From JAICNR01 sp035699465 (GTDB lineage: Bacteria; Gemmatimonadota; Gemmatimonadetes; JACCXV01; JAHWKZ01), in the NCBI GenBank assembly GCA_035699465.1, contig DASSPT010000007.1, positions 1-5,058 of the forward strand: a stretch of DNA of 5,058 bases. Reading direction: 5' to 3'. Under the pieces are notes generated by a model. It was not told the DNA's origin, searched no databases, and saw only the letters and a program-made list of their open reading frames with translations. A program made the position numbers and the translations under genes. Each line of letters opens with the position of its first letter. Positions within the stretch are counted from its first letter, which is position 1. Shown in pieces: positions 1 through 5,058 of this stretch.

Positions 1-123
1 CCGGAACCCGCGGCCCGTGAACGCCAGGGCCAGCGGCAGCCCTACGTACCCCAGGCCGATGACGCCTATCCGCGCCTCCTTCGACTCGATCGCCCGATTC
101 AGCCGTTCCGCGTTATCGACCAT
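1..123 (-). CDS. Nucleotide-sugar dehydrogenase, N-terminal fragment (UDP-GlcNAc/UDP-Glc 6-dehydrogenase family)
   Basis: Only the first 41 codons lie in the window; the gene continues past base 1. After a short basic/acidic leader (MVDNAERLNRAIESKEAR), residues 19-33 read IGVIGLGYVGLPLAL, the beta-alpha-beta dinucleotide-binding start (GxGYVG) of the UDP-glucose/GDP-mannose dehydrogenase family. These NAD-dependent enzymes oxidise C6 of a nucleotide sugar twice, giving the uronic acid, in the cytoplasm. The GYVGLPLA form and the leader before the Rossmann strand resemble WbpA/WecC/TviB-type UDP-HexNAc dehydrogenases more than Ugd/TuaD enzymes, which usually begin directly at the strand and read GYVGL-V/T; this is from memory of the family. 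The ATG is supported by AAAGGA five bases upstream. It follows the epimerase gene by 22 bases, so the two are probably co-transcribed and share a pathway. The substrate cannot be decided, because the catalytic cysteine and sugar-binding regions are outside the window. Confidence 0.87.
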   Translation of the reverse strand, partial: MVDNAERLNRAIESKEARIGVIGLGYVGLPLALAFTGRGFR

Positions 124-127
124 CGCA

Positions 128-134
128 TTCCTTT
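128..134 (-). promoter_or_regulatory. Ribosome binding site of the nucleotide-sugar dehydrogenase
   Basis: The coding strand reads AAAGGAA just before the start, with AAGGA at 133-129 and a five-base spacer to the ATG at 123-121. It lies within the 22-base gap after the epimerase stop. A second, out-of-frame ATG at 128-126 overlaps the site but hits a stop after nine codons, so it is not a competing gene start. Confidence 0.7.
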
Positions 135-145
135 CGTTGACCAGG

Positions 146-1132
146 TCACGTCCCGGGGGACTGTTCCAGCATCACCCGTCGATACCACTCCACGAACCGC
201 CGCAGCCCTTCGTCGATTCCGACATGCGGATCGTACCCCAGCAGGCGGCGGGCGCGGGAGACGTCGGCGAAGGTCCGGTCGACGTCCCCGGGGGGGACCG
301 GCCGCCGGTCGATCGTGGCCTCTCGGCCGGTGGCCCTCTCCAGCGCCGACACCAGTCGCGACAGGCGAATCGGCTCCGACTCACCGAGGTTGACGATTTC
401 GAAGGTCTGGCTCCTCAGCACGTAGTCCAGAGCGGACACGACACCGTCCACGACATCGTCGATATACGTGAAATCGCGCTCCATCGAGCCGTCGCCGAAG
501 ACGGGGATGGGCTCGCCCGCGAAGAGCCGACGGGTGAAGGCGTGGATCGCCATCTCCGGGCGCTGGCGCGGTCCGTAGGCGGTGAAGAACCGAAGGGCGA
601 GGACCGAGAAGCCGTGCACGGCATGGTAGACGTGGCACAGCTCCTCGCCCGCCTTCTTGGTCGCCGCGTAGGGCGAGATGGGAGCGTCGACCCGATCGTC
701 CTCGTGGAACGGCACCTTGCGGCTGTTTCCGTACACCGAGCTGGACGAGGCGAAGACGAGCCGCAGGCAGCCCGCCTCCCGCATCACCTCCAGCAGGTTC
801 GACGTGCCGATCAGATTCGTCTCGTAGTAGGCCGCTGGATCTGCCAGCGACGGCCGCACGCCGGCCTTGGCGGCGAGATGCATCACCGCGTCGAACCCGC
901 CGTCGGAGAACAGCGGGGACACGTCCGAGCGGTTCCGCAGATCGCCCTCGACCAGGCGGAACGCGGAGGTTCCGCGCGCGGTCTCGAGGTTCCGCTCCTT
1001 GAGGGCCCGGTCGTAGAAGGGATCGAAGTTGTCGAATCCCACGACCTCGACGCCGCGCTCGAGGAGCCGCTCGGTGAGCCAGGACCCGATGAACCCGGCC
1101 GCTCCCGTGACCAGGACGCGTCTCACCGGCAC
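146..1132 (-). CDS. NAD-dependent nucleotide-sugar epimerase, UDP-glucuronate 4-epimerase-like
   Basis: This complete 328-residue extended short-chain dehydrogenase/reductase is close to the usual length for the GalE/UDP-glucuronate 4-epimerase group. Visible motifs are the NAD-binding TGAAGFIG (9-16), the acidic residue closing strand 2 in GFDNFDPFYD (32-41), GDL (63-65), HLAAKAGVR (85-93), the serine-rich ASSSSVYG (128-135), the catalytic YAATK (Y155, K159), RFFTAYGP (181-188), RPEMA (191-195) and RDFTYIDD (219-226). HLAAxAGVR, SSSSVYG, RPxMA and RDFTYIDD together are typical of UDP-glucuronate/UDP-galacturonate 4-epimerases. The enzyme is expected to invert C4 of a UDP-uronic acid, using bound NAD, in the cytoplasm for surface polysaccharide synthesis. 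The following gene encodes a nucleotide-sugar dehydrogenase that could supply the uronic acid; if that makes UDP-GlcNAcA, this could be a TviC-like HexNAcA epimerase instead. The start is GTG at 1132-1130, 10 bases after the ftsK stop, without a clear SD; a second GTG at 1126-1124 would give 326 residues and is equally possible. Confidence 0.88.
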   Translation of the reverse strand: MPVRRVLVTGAAGFIGSWLTERLLERGVEVVGFDNFDPFYDRALKERNLETARGTSAFRLVEGDLRNRSDVSPLFSDGGFDAVMHLAAKAGVRPSLADPAAYYETNLIGTSNLLEVMREAGCLRLVFASSSSVYGNSRKVPFHEDDRVDAPISPYAATKKAGEELCHVYHAVHGFSVLALRFFTAYGPRQRPEMAIHAFTRRLFAGEPIPVFGDGSMERDFTYIDDVVDGVVSALDYVLRSQTFEIVNLGESEPIRLSRLVSALERATGREATIDRRPVPPGDVDRTFADVSRARRLLGYDPHVGIDEGLRRFVEWYRRVMLEQSPGT

Positions 1133-1142
1133 CCCGCGCGCT

Positions 1143-3389
1143 TCACAGCGAGCTCGCCTCGAGGGTCTCGAGATCGTCGGCGGTGATCAGCACGTCCCGC
1201 GGCTTGGTCCCGTCGGGAGGCCCCACGATGTTCGCCCGCTCGAGCTGGTCGAGGATCCGCGCGGCGCGCGAGTACCCCACGCGCAGGCGGCGCTGCAGGA
1301 GGCTGGTGGATCCCTGATCGTGGTCGACGACGACGCGGGCGGCGGCGAAGAACAGCTCGTCGCGCTCGTCGAGCGCCGCGATCTCGAGCTCGGACGCCTC
1401 CGCGATGATGTCCACGGGAGGAGCGATCTCCTCGGCGTTCAGGCGACGTCCCGCCTCACGCAGCCAGTCGACCACGCGGCCGGTCTCCTCGCTCGAGAGG
1501 AACGCGCCCTGGATGCGGAGGGGCTCGGCGCGGTCGGCGGGCAGGAACAGCATGTCGCCGTTGCCCAGGAGCTGCTCGGCGCCGTTCATGTCCAGCACCG
1601 TTCGGCTGTCGATCTTGGAGGAGACCTGGAAGCTGATGCGTGAGGGGAAGTTCGCCTTGATGACACCGGTGATCACGTTCACCGACGGCCGCTGCGTGGC
1701 CAGAACGAGATGGATCCCCACCGCGCGCGCCATCTGGGCCAGGCGCGCGAGGGGCTCCTCGATCTCCTGCTGGACGGTGAGCATCAGATCGGCCAGCTCG
1801 TCGATCAGCACCACGATGTACGGCAAGGGGCGCTGATCGTCTTCCCCCCCCGCGGGGTCGACCAGATCGCCGGCCTTCACCCGGGCATTGAAGTCCGCCA
1901 GGCTCCGGATTCCGTTGGCCGCCAGCAGACGATACCGGCGCTCCATCTCGGACACCGTCCACTTGAGGGCCTTCGCGGACTCCTTGTGCTCGACGACCAC
2001 GGGGTGGAGCAGGTGCGGGATGCCGTTGTAGACGACCAGCTCCAGCATCTTCGGGTCGATCATGATGAAGCGCACCGCGTCGGGTCCGTAACGATACAGC
2101 AGGCTCGTCACGATCGCGTTGATGCAGACCGACTTTCCCGAACCGGTGGCTCCGGCGATGAGGAGGTGGGGCATGCGGGTCAGATCGGCGACGATCGGCG
2201 CCCCCGCGATCTCGTGCCCCAGCGCCACCGGGACTTTGCCCGCGAATCCGCTCCACAGCGGGCTCTCCAGCATCTCGCGCATCCGCACCACGCGCGGGCG
2301 AGGGTTCGGGATCTCGATGCCGACCGCGCCCTTGCCCGGGATGGGGGCCACGATCCGGATCCGCTGGGCCCGCATCGCCAGCGCGAGGTCGTCGGCGAGG
2401 TTGGCGATCTGGTTCACCTTGACGCCGGGCGCCGGCGTGACCTCGAACTGGGTCAGGACCGGCCCGGAATGGATCGCCGCGATCTCCCCCTCGACGCTGA
2501 ACGAGCGGAGCTTCTCGATCAGCACGCGGCCGAGCCGGTCGAGATCGTCGGCGCTCTGGCCGGTGTCGACGTTGGCCTGCGCCTCGAGGAGCGACAGGGG
2601 CGGAATCCAGCCGGCTCCGGCGTCGGTCTCCCTGCGGGGCCGGCGGGGGGTCGCGCCGGTGACGCGGCGCGGCCGTTCGGGCGCCTCGACTGGAGCCGGC
2701 GGCGTTGGGACGGCCACCGGGGCGGGCGGCTCTCCGACCGAATCCCCGCCCGCGCCGGGAGCGCCTTCGTCCGGGCGGGACCGGCGTTCCTCGCTCCAGT
2801 CGGCCAGTCGGCCGCCGATCCGGTCGAACCGCTGGCGCGCGCGCCGGCCGCCGGCGCGGCCCGCCTCGACTCCGGCCCCCACCGTGGCCGCCAGCGAGAG
2901 CCGGAACGTCGCCACGGCGAGGACGATCGCGGCGACGACGCAGAAGATCACCGCCCCCGCCAGCCCCACCGCCCGAATCAATCCGGACGCCGTCGCCATT
3001 CCCACCGCGCCCGCTCTCGTCGCCCAGGGCGAGGGTCCGGCCGTCCACACGCCGCTCACTCCGAAGAGTGCCAGGAGCAGCCACACGGCCGTCAGCGCGC
3101 CCAGCCCGAGCGTCAGCGCCTTCCGCGTCACGCGGTCGAACAGGAGCAGGACCCCGAACGCCGCCAGTCCCGCGCCCAGCGCCAGCGCTCCGTAGCCCAG
3201 CGCCCGGTAGAGGTGGAAGGCGCTGTACGCGCCCAGGATCCCCACGCGGTTGAGGGTCTCCGGGCCCCGGGCGAGCCCCGGGTCCCATGGCCACAGGGCG
3301 AGCAGGACGAAGCCACCGGTCGCGGCCATCAGTACGCCCAGGATCTCGCGCTTCAGCCGCGTCGCGTCTTTTCTCTTCTTTCGGGGCAT
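1143..3389 (-). CDS. ftsK: DNA translocase FtsK/SpoIIIE
   Basis: This complete 748-residue protein is an ATP-driven double-stranded DNA pump, expected at the division septum, where it clears and aligns chromosome termini for dimer resolution. A basic start (MPRKKRK) precedes four hydrophobic segments at about 15-34, 65-84, 92-111 and 140-162. A Pro/Arg-rich, low-complexity linker runs from about 175 to 258, much shorter than in E. coli FtsK and similar to SpoIIIE-sized homologues. The alpha/beta motor follows, with Walker A GATGSGKS (413-420), Walker B IVVLIDELAD (525-534), and the conserved ATQRPSVNVITG (564-575) and PSRISFQVSSKIDSRTVLD (582-600). The C-terminal winged-helix gamma domain (about 675-735, with RVGYSRAARILDQLE) normally reads polar DNA motifs and contacts XerD. 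All parts are intact. The ATG lies 19 bases after the accC stop. No Shine-Dalgarno motif is visible (the coding strand reads TTCCCTCC before ATG), so translation may depend on coupling to accC. The next gene is a sugar epimerase, not lolA, which often follows ftsK in Proteobacteria. Confidence 0.97.
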   Translation of the reverse strand: MPRKKRKDATRLKREILGVLMAATGGFVLLALWPWDPGLARGPETLNRVGILGAYSAFHLYRALGYGALALGAGLAAFGVLLLFDRVTRKALTLGLGALTAVWLLLALFGVSGVWTAGPSPWATRAGAVGMATASGLIRAVGLAGAVIFCVVAAIVLAVATFRLSLAATVGAGVEAGRAGGRRARQRFDRIGGRLADWSEERRSRPDEGAPGAGGDSVGEPPAPVAVPTPPAPVEAPERPRRVTGATPRRPRRETDAGAGWIPPLSLLEAQANVDTGQSADDLDRLGRVLIEKLRSFSVEGEIAAIHSGPVLTQFEVTPAPGVKVNQIANLADDLALAMRAQRIRIVAPIPGKGAVGIEIPNPRPRVVRMREMLESPLWSGFAGKVPVALGHEIAGAPIVADLTRMPHLLIAGATGSGKSVCINAIVTSLLYRYGPDAVRFIMIDPKMLELVVYNGIPHLLHPVVVEHKESAKALKWTVSEMERRYRLLAANGIRSLADFNARVKAGDLVDPAGGEDDQRPLPYIVVLIDELADLMLTVQQEIEEPLARLAQMARAVGIHLVLATQRPSVNVITGVIKANFPSRISFQVSSKIDSRTVLDMNGAEQLLGNGDMLFLPADRAEPLRIQGAFLSSEETGRVVDWLREAGRRLNAEEIAPPVDIIAEASELEIAALDERDELFFAAARVVVDHDQGSTSLLQRRLRVGYSRAARILDQLERANIVGPPDGTKPRDVLITADDLETLEASSL

Positions 3390-3408
3390 GGAGGGAAGCT
3401 AATACCGA

Positions 3409-4776
<1,368 letters not shown>

Positions 4777-4783
4777 TTCGGCG

Positions 4784-4788
4784 CCTCC
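4784..4788 (-). promoter_or_regulatory. Strong ribosome binding site deciding the TTG start of accC
   Basis: The coding strand reads GGAGG followed by CGCCGAA and then TTG, a textbook core with a seven-base spacer. No in-frame ATG or GTG lies near the family's conserved N-terminus, so this site fixes the TTG start. The core lies at the edge of a possible small hairpin: GGCGC (4801-4797) can pair with GCGCC (4784-4780) across a 12-base loop holding most of the SD. That structure is only five pairs and may be chance in GC-rich DNA. Confidence 0.85.
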
Positions 4789-4806
4789 GGGGGAAAGCGC
4801 CCGCGC

Positions 4807-5058
4807 TCAGCGCTTGTAGCCTTCCAGGGCTCGCACGTACCCCTGCTCGATCAGGTACTCGATCACCCGGCGCGCGTTGTCCTCCGGCGAGTGAGCGGTG
4901 GTGTCGAGGGTGATCTCGGGGTGCTCCGGGCGCTCGTAGGGATCGTCGATGCCGGTGAAGTTCTTGATCTCGCCGCGCCGCGCCTGGGCGTAGAGCCCCT
5001 TCACGTCGCGCTTTTCGCACTCTTCCACCGGGGTGCTGACATACACTTCGATGAACTG
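4807..5058 (-). CDS. cysC: Adenylylsulfate (APS) kinase, C-terminal part
   Basis: The last 83 codons of a gene entering from beyond base 5058. APS kinase phosphorylates adenylylsulfate at the 3'-OH with ATP to give PAPS, the donor for sulfation and a substrate for sulfate reduction, in the cytoplasm. The visible part carries the conserved C-terminal half of the fold: FIEVYVSTP (2-10), CEKRDVKGLY (14-23), ARRGEIKNFTGIDDPYE (26-42) and PEHPEITLDT (44-53). These match the CysC pattern of FxEVxVxTP, DxKGLYxxAxxGE and NFTGIDxxYExPExPEI. The P-loop and the APS-binding arginines would lie upstream, outside the window. It ends with the helix ARRVIEYLIEQGYV plus a short basic tail (RALEGYKR). The fragment cannot tell a stand-alone CysC from the C-terminal kinase domain of a CysN-CysC or Sat-CysC fusion. 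The frame is open to the window edge, and a GTG at 5046-5044 is internal (the Val of FIEV), not a start. accC follows after 30 bases. Confidence 0.9.
   Translation of the reverse strand, partial: QFIEVYVSTPVEECEKRDVKGLYAQARRGEIKNFTGIDDPYERPEHPEITLDTTAHSPEDNARRVIEYLIEQGYVRALEGYKR

Noticed and set aside
124..145. Gaps between genes (22, 10, 19 and 30 bases) examined for promoters, terminators and small RNAs
   Set aside because: They are too short and contain only ribosome-binding signals or nothing recognisable; no terminator-like stem followed by a T-run was seen on either strand.
284..298. Perfect inverted repeat GTCCCC-GGG-GGGGAC resembling a hairpin
   Set aside because: It encodes the conserved VPPGD stretch of the epimerase, has only a three-base loop and no T-run after it, and lies well inside the gene. 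Coding constraint explains it.
17..1186. A 389-codon open frame on the plus strand, antisense to the epimerase
   Set aside because: It has no family motif and spans the ends of three well-supported minus-strand genes; it is a codon-bias shadow.
1456..3294. A 612-codon minus-strand frame overlapping ftsK in another register
   Set aside because: The translation is Arg/Gly/Pro/Ala-rich low complexity, while the ftsK frame holds every conserved motif uninterrupted. There is no sign of a frameshift.

Overview
No previously undescribed system is visible in this window. It is a GC-rich bacterial segment (about two-thirds G+C by eye) with five genes, all on the minus strand and separated by only 10 to 30 bases. 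It reads as part of one long transcription unit running from high to low coordinates. The strong G/C bias at third codon positions leaves many long shadow reading frames, typical of GC-rich genomes. The FtsK, AccC and nucleotide-sugar proteins fit a free-living bacterium, probably a high-GC environmental lineage. I cannot name a phylum from this sequence alone.

Layout in transcription order: (1) 5058-4807, the C-terminal 83 residues of an adenylylsulfate (APS) kinase, cut by the window edge. (2) 4776-3409, a complete biotin carboxylase (accC) with a TTG start preceded by a strong GGAGG ribosome binding site. (3) 3389-1143, a complete FtsK/SpoIIIE-type DNA translocase with four membrane segments, a Pro/Arg-rich linker, the RecA-like motor and a C-terminal winged-helix gamma domain. 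(4) 1132-146, a complete NAD-dependent nucleotide-sugar epimerase resembling UDP-glucuronate 4-epimerases. (5) 123-1, the first 41 codons of a nucleotide-sugar dehydrogenase with the GLGYVGLPLA signature, cut by the other window edge.

Functionally, the window joins sulfate activation (PAPS synthesis), the first step of fatty-acid synthesis, chromosome segregation at division, and the beginning of a surface-polysaccharide precursor module. The last two genes probably work together: the dehydrogenase would oxidise a UDP-hexose or UDP-HexNAc to its uronic acid, and the epimerase would invert C4. The other three are housekeeping functions without an obvious direct biochemical link. No gap exceeds 30 bases. 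I see no promoter, factor-independent terminator, RNA gene, mobile element or CRISPR array. The points worth a second look are modest: accC without an adjacent accB, an unusual ftsK neighbourhood, non-ATG or SD-less starts, and an 8-G run inside ftsK.
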